Assembly (NCBI GenBank): GCA_903913285.1
Contig: CAIWKO010000036.1
Location: forward strand, 62,001-126,000
Reading direction: 5' to 3'
Source of the DNA: an uncultured Bacteroidales bacterium
GTDB lineage: Bacteria; Bacteroidota; Bacteroidia; Bacteroidales; CAIWKO01
DNA length: 64,000 nt
The stretch's first letter is position 1, and the number at the start of each line of letters is the position of its first letter. The notes beneath the pieces are model-generated. The model did not search any database. It was not told the origin of the DNA and saw only the letters and a program-made list of their open reading frames with translations. This document shows, piece after piece, positions 16,675-24,888 of the stretch. The position numbers and the translations under genes were made by a program.

Positions 16675-17841
16675 ATGAAAAAAGTATTGATCCTGGGAGG
16701 AGGTTTTGCCGGTATCCAAACCGCTATTGAACTCCAGAAGAAAAATGAATTTGAAGTCACTTTAATTTCTGACCGGGACTATCTTTACATTTTTCCGATA
16801 TCCATTTGGATTCCTGTTCATATGGCTGAATTTGATGATGTAAAAGTTGCTTTGGCGGATGTTCAAAAAAAACACCCATTCAGAGTAATTGTTGATTCAG
16901 TAAAAGAGATAAATGTTTCAGAAAATAAAGTTATTTGTGAACAACAAACTGTTACCTATGATTACCTGGTAATTGCCATGGGTGCAGAGAAAATGCAACA
17001 CAAAGGGATATCCAATACTTTATCTATTTGCGGGAAACCCGAAATGAGTTTATCTATTCGCAAAAGAATTGATGAACTGGTTGAAAAAGGAAGCGGAAAG
17101 ATAGCCATTGGCTTTGGCGGAAATCCGAAGGATAAATCAGCCGTGCGTGGAGGACCTGCTTTTGAACTGATGTTTAATATTCACAATTTTTTGAAAAAGA
17201 AAAAGCTCAGAGATAAATTTGATCTCACCTTTTTTGCTCCTATGGATGAACCCGGAGCGAGAATGGGAAAAGCATCGCTGGCCATGCTCGAAAAAATGTT
17301 TTCCAAATATAATATCAGTAAAAGGTTTGGAAAAAAAATCAAAGAGTTTGGAGAGGATGGTGTAATATTCCAAGATGATTCGAAATTAGATGCGGATATG
17401 ATCATGTTTATTCCGGCAGGCAATGGGCACAGTGTACTTCAAAATTCAGACATTCCACTGAATGAAGCTGGTTTTATCAAAATAGATGACACCTGCCTGG
17501 TGAACGGGACGGCAAATGTTTTTGCAATAGGTGATATTGCTGCTCTGGAAGGACCTGAATGGATAGCCAAGCAAGGACATATCGCTGAACTCATGGGGAG
17601 AAATGCAGCCAATAATATCACTGCAATAGAAAATGGCAGCATGAGCAGAGAAGGATACCAAAAGCATTTGAATATTTTATGCGTTATGGATACAGGCGAT
17701 GGTGCTGCCTTTGTTTTCCGGAACGGACAAAGAGCATTTATGATCCCTATGCCAATTGTGGGACATTGGATGAAAAAAGGCTGGGGAACGTATTCGAAAT
17801 TAACCAAAACAGGGAAATTTCCAAGGTTACCAGGCATATAA
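16675..17841 (+). CDS. FAD-dependent oxidoreductase, sulfide:quinone reductase-like
   Basis: A 388-residue flavoprotein with KVLILGGGFAGIQTAIEL at the N-terminus, the LVIAMGAEKMQHKG segment, and the C-terminal FAD site VFAIGDIAALEGPEWIAKQGHIAELMGRNAA. The overall layout is that of the SQR / type II NADH dehydrogenase / flavocytochrome c sulfide dehydrogenase superfamily. Cysteines are few (near VICEQQ, SICGKP, DTCLVN, ILCVMD), and I cannot place the three catalytic cysteines of true SQR, so sulfide oxidation is only suggested by the sulfur-rich context. The C-terminus has amphipathic, Met-rich sequence that could touch the membrane. Confidence 0.8.
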   Translation: MKKVLILGGGFAGIQTAIELQKKNEFEVTLISDRDYLYIFPISIWIPVHMAEFDDVKVALADVQKKHPFRVIVDSVKEINVSENKVICEQQTVTYDYLVIAMGAEKMQHKGISNTLSICGKPEMSLSIRKRIDELVEKGSGKIAIGFGGNPKDKSAVRGGPAFELMFNIHNFLKKKKLRDKFDLTFFAPMDEPGARMGKASLAMLEKMFSKYNISKRFGKKIKEFGEDGVIFQDDSKLDADMIMFIPAGNGHSVLQNSDIPLNEAGFIKIDDTCLVNGTANVFAIGDIAALEGPEWIAKQGHIAELMGRNAANNITAIENGSMSREGYQKHLNILCVMDTGDGAAFVFRNGQRAFMIPMPIVGHWMKKGWGTYSKLTKTGKFPRLPGI

Positions 17842-17902
17842 GTAGCAAGAATGATACAAGATTTAAAACTATTTTACTTTTCAAAACAAAACATTACCAA
17901 AA

Positions 17903-18781
17903 ATGGAAGACAATAAAATGAACCGGATGCAAATGATAAAGAATAAAATTGATTCTTTACCTGATGGGAGTTTGTCAAAATCGAAACACTATTGGTGTGT
18001 GACCTGTAAAAAATTCTTTGTGTTAGATAAGCCGGAATGTCCTTATATGACAGGCATGTGTGTAAACACGCCCATTGCTGTTGAGAACCTCGCCCCAGAA
18101 AGTACTGAATCTCTAGAAAAATTCGGTTTATTTTACCCAAAGATACCCCAAAGGATATTAAGCGACATCATTAAAACTGATCTTAAAGAAACCGGGAAAA
18201 AGTTGGCTGAGATCTATCTCAATTTTCTCAAAGAATGGAAATTTGATATAGCAAAACAACAGCCTCTGCAAACCATTAAAAGCTTTATCATCATTTTATC
18301 GGGATGTGAAACAGCACAAAGAGTGAACGAAGAAACTGTCACATTCGTATTAATGGATGCAGCAAAAATCTGGGAAAAAGAAAAAATCCGGGATATTCTT
18401 ACAGGAAGTCTTGAATACCTACAAAATGTACTAGGTATAAAACACCATTTGAGTATAGATTTTATAGACATTTTAGGCGAAAGAGAAGTTGGAAAATACT
18501 TTTGTGCCAAATGCGGAATGTTTTTCGAATTTGGAATAAAACGAGATTCTGTAACCTGCCCATTGATGGCACAGAAATGTATGTTCGATCCACAACACAT
18601 AGAAAAGGTCGAATATCCTTCGGAGAAAATGGTGAAACAATTTGAAATCACACCTGATATTTATAAAAGGTTTATTGAAAGCATTGAGAATAAAAATGAC
18701 TTTTCAGGTAGATTAAATGAAATATTGCAGGAATGGAAAATTACTGAAAACCAAAACAATATTATGAGATCATTACTATAA
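17903..18781 (+). CDS. duplicated Cys-rich protein of unknown function
   Basis: A 292-residue soluble protein that I do not recognise. It has two similar cysteine modules: WCVTCKKFFVLDKPECPYMTGMC at residues 31-53 (CX2CX10CX6C), and FCAKCGMFFEF..DSVTCPLMAQKC near residues 197-222 (CX2CX14CX6C). The shared CP(Y/L)Mx3(M/K)C ending is unusual for zinc ribbons and may bind iron-sulfur or zinc. Each module is followed by a helical segment with a similar layout (LKEWKFD and LQEWKIT), so the protein looks like an internal duplication. It sits between the SQR-like flavoprotein and a methyltransferase in the thiol-redox operon. Confidence 0.7.
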   Translation: MEDNKMNRMQMIKNKIDSLPDGSLSKSKHYWCVTCKKFFVLDKPECPYMTGMCVNTPIAVENLAPESTESLEKFGLFYPKIPQRILSDIIKTDLKETGKKLAEIYLNFLKEWKFDIAKQQPLQTIKSFIIILSGCETAQRVNEETVTFVLMDAAKIWEKEKIRDILTGSLEYLQNVLGIKHHLSIDFIDILGEREVGKYFCAKCGMFFEFGIKRDSVTCPLMAQKCMFDPQHIEKVEYPSEKMVKQFEITPDIYKRFIESIENKNDFSGRLNEILQEWKITENQNNIMRSLL

Positions 18782-18813
18782 AGCCTTTTAAAACATTGAA
18801 TAATAAAATTGTA

Positions 18814-19434
18814 ATGACCCAAGAAAATAAAACCCATTGGTATGACGGATGGTTCTATGATACCTTTATTGCACCCAATCAAAAAGAGCTTTTTAAGCAA
18901 ATTATCGAACTTATTGAACCTGATGGTAAAATAATTGATGTTGGATGCGGAACAGGACTTTTTAGTTTTACGGTAGCAGAAAAATGCAGTTCGGTTGTGG
19001 GAATAGACCTATCGAAAAGAAATATACACAAAGCCAATAAAAATCTCATAAATAATCCCAACCCAAAAGTTACCTTCCGGCACAACAGTATTTCTGAAAT
19101 AATTCAAGAAAATAATCAGCATTTTGATTATGCAGTTTTGACCTTTGTAATTCATGAAGTGGATGAGGAGGAACGTAATTTGCTTCTGAAAAATATTGCC
19201 AGGGTTGCAGATAAAATTATTATTGGTGATTATCTGGTGCCAAGGCCGAATAATTACACAGGTAAATTAACAAACCTTATTGAATATATGGCCGGTTCTG
19301 ACCATTATTGGAATTTTAAAAAATATGTTGAATTGGGAGGTATCCCCTATCTGGCGCACAATGCCGGATTACAAATACTATCCGAAATAAAAAATCAGGA
19401 AAGTGCAAATCATATCACTATACTATCGAAATAA
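18814..19434 (+). CDS. class I SAM-dependent methyltransferase
   Basis: A 206-residue methyltransferase with motif I IIDVGCGTGLFSF, motif II VVGIDLSKRNI and a post-I segment FDYAVLTFVIHEVDEEERN. The N-terminus is THWYDGWFYDTFIAPNQKEL. I chose ATG 18814, because the upstream TTG at 18796 gives an unrelated extension. Substrate is unknown; position in an operon of thiol enzymes and a second methyltransferase in the island suggests a small thiol, metalloid or quinone-like acceptor, but nothing in the sequence decides this. Confidence 0.82.
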   Translation: MTQENKTHWYDGWFYDTFIAPNQKELFKQIIELIEPDGKIIDVGCGTGLFSFTVAEKCSSVVGIDLSKRNIHKANKNLINNPNPKVTFRHNSISEIIQENNQHFDYAVLTFVIHEVDEEERNLLLKNIARVADKIIIGDYLVPRPNNYTGKLTNLIEYMAGSDHYWNFKKYVELGGIPYLAHNAGLQILSEIKNQESANHITILSK

Positions 19435-19500
19435 GCGAAAATGATTTACAGTACTATTCAATGAATCATAGTCAGAAACACTTATAAAATCAAACTGCTC

Positions 19501-20004
19501 ATGCCAAAACTATCCAAATTATTGATTTCAAAACGTGTTATTATTCTTGCTGTTATTGGAATACTCCTGTTTATAGGAATCAGTCAGTTCAATATTTCAC
19601 TGTGGTATGTATTACTTTTTGGCATCATTACGGGGGTTGTTTTCGGTAAGGTTTTTTGCCGCTGGATGTGCCCAATGGGTTTTATTATGGAAATGATTAT
19701 GGGCAGGAATCCAGACAGTAAGTTTGGCGCCATGTATCAGTATCATAAGATGGGGTGCCCCATAGCCTGGATATCGGGATATCTGAACAAATGGTCGTTA
19801 TTCAAAATTAAGCTAAACATAGATACATGCAAAAATTGCGGATTGTGTGATAAACAGTGCTACATTTCCTCACTCGAACCTACGAAATATAGTTTGTATA
19901 AAGCCGACAAGACTGATCCGGGGAAGAGTTATTCATGCTCAAAATGTCTTAAATGCGTGGAAGTATGTCCTAATGGAAGTTTGGCCTATAAAGCTTTTAA
20001 ATAG
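19501..20004 (+). CDS. membrane 4Fe-4S protein, NapH/MauN-like
   Basis: A 167-residue protein with two membrane segments (about residues 12-30 and 33-52) followed by FCRWMCPMGFIMEM, the CxxxCP motif of NapH/NosR/RnfB-like quinol-linked ferredoxins, then two ferredoxin cysteine sets, CKNCGLCDKQC and CSKCLKCVEVCPNG. It is shorter than NapH (which has four helices) and likely links membrane electron carriers to cytoplasmic iron-sulfur proteins. As the last gene of the thiol-redox operon it could pass electrons between the SQR-like flavoprotein and other carriers; this is an inference from order. Confidence 0.82.
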   Translation: MPKLSKLLISKRVIILAVIGILLFIGISQFNISLWYVLLFGIITGVVFGKVFCRWMCPMGFIMEMIMGRNPDSKFGAMYQYHKMGCPIAWISGYLNKWSLFKIKLNIDTCKNCGLCDKQCYISSLEPTKYSLYKADKTDPGKSYSCSKCLKCVEVCPNGSLAYKAFK

Positions 20005-20143
20005 TTAGAATGCAAAAAGGTCTGTGTTTATTATTCAATCCATGAAAATAATTTCGTGTAAATTTGTAAGAAAATAAGAACAAATAGTATAATAGTGAAA
20101 GGTTTGTTCTCAATACATTTTTGACATTTTACGAAGTAACTGC

Positions 20144-20839
20144 ATGAAAACCATTTTAGAAATTGACAAGGATTTTGTTTGCGAAATAAAAGCGCCATGT
20201 TTTCAACTTTTATCAGCACCGGAAGTTGAACTGATACGAGCCAGTAAAACTCAGGTTTTGTTTCGAAAGGGAGAGAATTTAACCAAACAGGGAACTTTTG
20301 CATCGTATGTGCTGTTTTTGATGGATGGTTTCGTGAAACAATATGTTGAAGGCGGAGGGACACATAACTATAATTTGAGTATCATACCCAATGGTGATTT
20401 TATTGGACTTTCGTCGGTGTTCAACAATGATACCTTTGCCTATTCTACAATAGCGCTGGTGGATACCCGTGTTCACCTGATAAGTAAAGAAGCAATTACC
20501 AATGTATTGAAACAAAACGGAACCTTTGCTTTCAGCATTTTCCGGCGGTACTCCGAAAACAATGCCTTATTATATAGTGCTATCAGCAACCTGATGTATA
20601 AGCAAATGAATGGTCGTATTGCTGATGCCTTGCTTTATCTTGCTTCGGAAGAATTTGCCGGACTGGACATTTTTAAGCATTTATCACGAAAGGATATTGG
20701 CGACTTTGCAGGACTTTCGACCGAAAGTACCGTAAAGCTTTTAAAAAGTTTTGAGAAAGACGGTCTGATCAGGCTTGAAGAGAAGAATATTATTATTCTG
20801 GATAAGGAGGCTTTGATGGAGATTAGTAAAAGAGGGTAG
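20144..20839 (+). CDS. Crp/Fnr family transcriptional regulator
   Basis: A 231-residue regulator with an N-terminal cyclic-nucleotide-binding-like barrel (RKGENLTKQGTFASYVLFLMDGFVKQYV, then FIGLSSVFNN) and a C-terminal winged HTH with LSRKDIGDFAGLSTESTVKLLKSFEKDGLI. A single cysteine pair (C12 and C20: FVCEIKAPC) is present at the N-terminus, fewer than the four of iron-sulfur Fnr, so the signal is unclear. It lies downstream of the redox operon in the same direction and converges on the TonB receptor gene, whose stop is 2 bases away. It is a likely regulator of the redox genes. Confidence 0.88.
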   Translation: MKTILEIDKDFVCEIKAPCFQLLSAPEVELIRASKTQVLFRKGENLTKQGTFASYVLFLMDGFVKQYVEGGGTHNYNLSIIPNGDFIGLSSVFNNDTFAYSTIALVDTRVHLISKEAITNVLKQNGTFAFSIFRRYSENNALLYSAISNLMYKQMNGRIADALLYLASEEFAGLDIFKHLSRKDIGDFAGLSTESTVKLLKSFEKDGLIRLEEKNIIILDKEALMEISKRG

Positions 20840-20840
20840 T

Positions 20841-23255
20841 TTACTTTTTACTAAAATCGAGAGGAACGATTAGTTTAAAACTGAAGTTCCGGCCCATGTT
20901 GAAAACTCCGGTACGTCCGGTTAGATTATTAACAGGTTCGTATTTTAAACGGCTCAAATGGCTCTGATAAGCAACGTCGGTAATGTTATTCGCACTTATA
21001 TAAAGTGATAGCAGGGTTTTGTTTTTTACAGAAATATCAGTTCCGATGCCGAAATTAAGCAATGTATAGCCGGGAGTGGCCGTTTCGGTTTTGAATGCTG
21101 AATAGAATTTGTTTTGTGTGAAATAATAATCGATCCCTATCATGACATAGGCATTAGACAAATTCTTTCCAATTTTTTTGGCGGTGGCTTTTAGTTCTGA
21201 AGTAATTTTTGGGGCAGGGGTAAACGGCAAATATAGCGTTGAATCAGGTTGGTTTCTCTGAGTGGACAATACATAGGAAAATGAATTTTCGAAGTGCAAC
21301 CAATCCATCGGATGGGGATGTATGTCAATCGATATTTCGCCACCCGACAGGTTTGCATTACCAGATGCATATCGAAAGGTGCTATAACCGGAAGTAAGAG
21401 AATCACCACCCAGAGTACTTTGAAGTTTCTGAAGGAAAATATAATTATTGATAAAATTGCTGAACAAATCGAGTTCGGCGGTTATATATTTTGCATTATA
21501 TCCCAACGCATAGTCGAATTGCAAGCTGCTTTCTGCTTTAAGCGTAGGAACACCTATGATATAGTTAATGGTTCCCTCATGCACCCCATTGGCAGAAAGC
21601 TCAGCAATGTTGGGTGCGCGGAAACCTCTTGAAATATTTAGCTTGGTATATAATCTTTCGGAGAACTGGTAAGTTGCACCAATGCTTCCGGATATGCCGG
21701 TGAAAGTTGAATTGAATGAAGTGAATTGATGAAATGTTCCGGAATCTATGGTTTCAACTTTCTTCCCCTCTGCATCCAGATATAAATCTTTTCCTTTTTC
21801 ATTTCGCACATCAAAACGCAAACCTCCGCTAATGTCTAATTTGTTGATTGTTTTTTTTGCAATAATAAAGACACCGATATCAAACAAATTATAATCGGGG
21901 ATGAGGAATTCTGTTCCTTTATTTTGCGATATCTGCTCCATGCCGTTAACGCCTATAGAAACATTGAAATTCTTTTTCTCAGGAAGAATGTAGCGGATAT
22001 CGTAATTGATGGTGTTCAAAAGAAAAAATAGCCCGTAATGATTTAAGTCGAGAATATTGGCATATTCCTGTCGTTGGTTTTGCTGAAAGCCAATGATAGT
22101 TTTTAAATTACCGTTGCCAATGATAAAACTATTATCCAATACGGCTTTATAATGATGAATTTTCTGAAAAGGCGTAAACGGGGTGTATGACATAAAATCT
22201 TTATGGGTTGCCATAGCGAACCCTTCGGTAGTATTGTTGATGGCAATTGGTTTGACAAACTGCCCTGTGGCGCTGTCGCGTTCGCCTTCGACAATGCCGG
22301 GTTTGAAATTGTATGCGCTGAAATGAAGATGCGAATATCCCCAGGATTTGTTTAAACCAAGAATACCACTGAAAGTATTTTCACGATAGCCGGAATTAAA
22401 AACATAGCCATCGTATTTATTGTGATAGGAATGGGCCATTTTATTGCTATATCGAATATCCCATATAAATCCTTTGCGATTTCCGGCAAAATTAAGCGAA
22501 TAGCCTATCAAAGCATTGTTGGTTTGATAATCTGCCAAAATGTTACCCATTATTTTTCCATCGGGCAAGGTAGGTGCTGAAATTAGATTAATAACACCTG
22601 CCATTGCATCGGAACCATAAGTTAAACTGGCCGGACCTTTTAATATTTCAACTTTGTTTACCGCATATTCGTCTACTTCAATGCCATGCTCGTCGCCCCA
22701 TTGCTGACCTTCCTGACGGATACCATCGCATACGGTAACTACCCGGTTATATCCCAAACCCCTTATTACAGGTTTGGATATCCCTGAACCCGTTGTTACC
22801 TGAGAAATTCCGGGTTGCTTCGCCAGTGCATCAATAATGTTGTCGGACGAATTTTGTAAAAGCTGAATAGGCGGGACTAATGTAATTGAAGTGGGCGTAC
22901 GGTTCTTTTCCCCTGCTTTAGACATGCCCGTAACAACCACTTCGTTTAGCTCGGCGGCTGTTACTTCAAGGGAAAAATCTTTGGTTTTGGTTATTGAAAG
23001 ATCAATTATTTCGGCAATTAATTTATATCCAATAAAAGAAACCTGTACAAGCACTTTGGATTGAGGCAGGTTATCTATTTTATATGTCCCATCAGCATTG
23101 CTGACTGCTCCTGTTTTCAGATCAGGCAAATAAATGCTGACTCCCGGTAATGACTCACCGGTTTCTTTGTCGGTTATGCGGCCTGTAATTTTGTTTTGTG
23201 CGTTGATGGATTGAACGAACAATGCCATAACGCAAATGATAAATAATTTTTTCAT
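20841..23255 (-). CDS. TonB-dependent receptor with CarboxypepD_reg-like domain
   Basis: An 804-residue outer-membrane receptor. It has a signal peptide (KKLFIICVMALFVQSINAQ), a CarboxypepD_reg-like domain (about 22-100: ITGRITDKETGESLPGVSIYLP), a TonB box region, a plug domain (about 120-230: GISKPVIRGLGYNRVVTVCDGIRQEGQQWGDEHGIEVDEY, VEILKGPASLTYGSDAMAGVINLI) and a beta barrel ending FSFKLIVPLDF. The plug resembles receptors for metal complexes such as ZnuD-like or copper receptors. The gene follows a small His-rich secreted protein, which supports a transition-metal substrate. It is likely co-transcribed with that gene. Confidence 0.93.
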   Translation of the reverse strand: MKKLFIICVMALFVQSINAQNKITGRITDKETGESLPGVSIYLPDLKTGAVSNADGTYKIDNLPQSKVLVQVSFIGYKLIAEIIDLSITKTKDFSLEVTAAELNEVVVTGMSKAGEKNRTPTSITLVPPIQLLQNSSDNIIDALAKQPGISQVTTGSGISKPVIRGLGYNRVVTVCDGIRQEGQQWGDEHGIEVDEYAVNKVEILKGPASLTYGSDAMAGVINLISAPTLPDGKIMGNILADYQTNNALIGYSLNFAGNRKGFIWDIRYSNKMAHSYHNKYDGYVFNSGYRENTFSGILGLNKSWGYSHLHFSAYNFKPGIVEGERDSATGQFVKPIAINNTTEGFAMATHKDFMSYTPFTPFQKIHHYKAVLDNSFIIGNGNLKTIIGFQQNQRQEYANILDLNHYGLFFLLNTINYDIRYILPEKKNFNVSIGVNGMEQISQNKGTEFLIPDYNLFDIGVFIIAKKTINKLDISGGLRFDVRNEKGKDLYLDAEGKKVETIDSGTFHQFTSFNSTFTGISGSIGATYQFSERLYTKLNISRGFRAPNIAELSANGVHEGTINYIIGVPTLKAESSLQFDYALGYNAKYITAELDLFSNFINNYIFLQKLQSTLGGDSLTSGYSTFRYASGNANLSGGEISIDIHPHPMDWLHFENSFSYVLSTQRNQPDSTLYLPFTPAPKITSELKATAKKIGKNLSNAYVMIGIDYYFTQNKFYSAFKTETATPGYTLLNFGIGTDISVKNKTLLSLYISANNITDVAYQSHLSRLKYEPVNNLTGRTGVFNMGRNFSFKLIVPLDFSKK

Positions 23256-23313
23256 TTTATTACTGTTAAAGTTGAAACGAATTTTATTTAAACATCAAAA
23301 ATGATGTTGTTTT

Positions 23314-23628
23314 TCAAATTTGTTTAACGGGCGGGGCACGTAATGAAAATGAAAATTTGGATAGGTTGGAAAAAGATTGGCTATTGTAACTATTACTATA
23401 ATTATCGTTAGGACTTTCTTTAGTTATGGTTAAATTTTCAGTGATGGATGAAAATACTGAAAATTCGAAACTGCAAATACTACAACTATGATGAAACTCA
23501 TGATAGTGTTTCTCGTTTTTTGCGTTGCAATTAAAATGATCGTGATGATGTTCAAGCTTGACAAAGGAAGGAAACAGAAAAACCAATAACAATAGTAAGG
23601 AGGCAATATTTATAAGTTTTCTGTTCAT
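23314..23628 (-). CDS. small secreted His/Cys-rich protein
   Basis: A 104-residue protein with an N-terminal signal helix (LINIASLLLLLVFLFPSF) followed by KLEHHHDHFNCN and KHYHEFHHSCSICSFEF. The clustered histidines and CxxC are typical of periplasmic metal-binding peptides found before metal-type TonB receptors in Bacteroidota. It ends 58 bp before the receptor start and should be its operon partner. No named family is recognised; metal binding is inferred from composition. Confidence 0.75.
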   Translation of the reverse strand: MNRKLINIASLLLLLVFLFPSFVKLEHHHDHFNCNAKNEKHYHEFHHSCSICSFEFSVFSSITENLTITKESPNDNYSNSYNSQSFSNLSKFSFSLRAPPVKQI

Positions 23629-23664
23629 TTATTTGTAACTAAGGCTTGTTTTGATTTTGTAGGA

Positions 23665-23672
23665 CAAAGGTA
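23665..23672 (-). promoter_or_regulatory. -7 box TACCTTTG for the His-rich protein and TonB receptor
   Basis: On the minus strand TACCTTTG lies 36 bases before the start codon of the His-rich protein gene. No clear -33 element is seen. Confidence 0.5.
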
Positions 23673-23775
23673 TTAATAATTGGGAAATTCGTAAAAGGGT
23701 TGAAAACGTATGAACCGCTGATTAAGTCGATTATTGTAATTAAAATGATTTTAAGGAAGGCAGATATTTTTAGAA

Positions 23776-23808
23776 TAGAACGACGGTGGTGAAACCGCCG
23801 CCGTTCTA
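23776..23808 (-). terminator. strong GC-rich hairpin after the PepSY-like gene
   Basis: TAGAACGACGGTGGT and ACCGCCGCCGTTCTA form a 15-bp stem with one wobble and one mismatch around a GAA loop, located 22 bases past the PepSY-like stop codon. No long T-run follows, so it is a weak intrinsic terminator or a transcript-stabilising hairpin. Confidence 0.6.
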
Positions 23809-23830
23809 TAACTTTCTGCTCTATATCTAT

Positions 23831-24256
23831 TTATTGTTTTAATTCTGTTCCCTCCTGGGTGTATATAATTTCAACTGTTTTAGTACCATCTTTAAATTCC
23901 ACCTCGTAATTGATAGTTTTTTTTGAAGTTTCGATTTTAGCGATGGCCTTTACAGTTGCACCTTTGTGAGTTGAATTAAATGTTGTCTGAACTTTTTCGG
24001 GAAGTTGGCTGAAAGTTATCGTGCTTTCGGTTTCGAGCCATTCGCCTGATTCGGTGAAATTAGCTGAATATTTCTCCCCATTCCATTGGAAGTCGGCTTC
24101 GTATTCGTGAGGATTTTCTTTGCCCCACTTTATGTTTGTAGCACCTGAGAATTTTTGATTAAAAGCTGTGGTTACAGCAGTTGGTATTTTGCCCTGAGCA
24201 AAACTGGTTGCATAGGTGCATATAAACACCAAAGCAACAAAAATTATTTTTTTCAT
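23831..24256 (-). CDS. PepSY-like periplasmic protein
   Basis: A 141-residue secreted protein: signal peptide KKIIFVALVFICTYATSFAQG, then two repeated beta-rich halves, IPTAVTTAFNQKFSGATNIKWGKENPHEYEADFQWNGEKYSANFTESGEWLETE and LPEKVQTTFNSTHKGATVKAIAKIE..YEVEFKDGTKTVEIIY. This is the putative beta-lactamase-inhibitor-like PepSY-like family of Bacteroidota. Such proteins are often induced with metal or envelope stress systems, with unknown ligands. It lies between the TonB receptor unit and a small secreted protein, all on the minus strand. Confidence 0.82.
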   Translation of the reverse strand: MKKIIFVALVFICTYATSFAQGKIPTAVTTAFNQKFSGATNIKWGKENPHEYEADFQWNGEKYSANFTESGEWLETESTITFSQLPEKVQTTFNSTHKGATVKAIAKIETSKKTINYEVEFKDGTKTVEIIYTQEGTELKQ

Positions 24257-24326
24257 TGATTGTTTGATTAAAATTTATAAAAAGATTAAGATAGCAGCTT
24301 ATAAACTAAGCGCGCGTGTGATAAAA

Positions 24327-24722
24327 TCAAACAAATTTAGGAGGGTGAAAAATTTTGTTAACGTAACCGGAAGGTTGAAAATGAAAAGTACCAATAGGTG
24401 TTTTTTCAACAAGCGGTTCATAGTATATTGCCGAAAAAACGAAATAAGTAACGAAGGAAATGTTTTGCTGTCCCTGGTTATGGTTTTGCAAAGGTTGATG
24501 TGGTTTTTGTTCGTCGCCATTTTTGTGGTTATCGAACATGCAATCGATGTTTATGAGGTGATCGGTAATGAAGTCGATAGGGGTCATATCTTTGTCCTCG
24601 GTAGCTTTGCAATGCCGATACATTTCGGGGAGCATGGCCAATTGAGAAAAGTCGCCTACAGGTAAAATTAATGTTCCTAAGGAATAGAAGGATAAGAATA
24701 ATATGTAAAGTGTTATTTTCAG
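24327..24722 (-). CDS. small secreted protein with probable CTG start
   Basis: From a TTG at 24641 the frame codes MPEMYRHCKATEDKDMTPIDFITDHLINIDCMFDNHKNGDEQKPHQP, a pattern I know from small Bacteroidota periplasmic proteins. In the same frame upstream, codons from CTG at 24722 read (M)KITLYILFLSFYSLGTLIL, a good signal peptide. No ATG, GTG or TTG precedes TTG 24641 in that stretch. A -7 box at 24740-24747 lies 17 bases upstream of the CTG, leaving room for a short leader. I therefore propose translation from CTG, 131 residues; an alternative is loss of the original start and a decaying gene. The C-terminal part has no further motif. Confidence 0.6.
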   Translation of the reverse strand: MKITLYILFLSFYSLGTLILPVGDFSQLAMLPEMYRHCKATEDKDMTPIDFITDHLINIDCMFDNHKNGDEQKPHQPLQNHNQGQQNISFVTYFVFSAIYYEPLVEKTPIGTFHFQPSGYVNKIFHPPKFV

Positions 24723-24739
24723 AAAGAGATATTTAATAA

Positions 24740-24747
24740 CAAAGGTA
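24740..24747 (-). promoter_or_regulatory. -7 box TACCTTTG before the CTG-start gene
   Basis: Minus-strand TACCTTTG, 17 bases upstream of the proposed CTG start. It argues that transcription begins close to that codon. Confidence 0.45.
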
Positions 24748-24888
24748 ACGTAATTTTTTGAAAACTATTGTGATAATAGATAAAAGGGTGTAACCATTGA
24801 GGAAAAATGAGTGAGTTGGGATTAGGATTATTGAATTGATTCAGGTAAGCGCCAAAAAGAATATTCAGACCCAGGTTGGAATCTCAGT

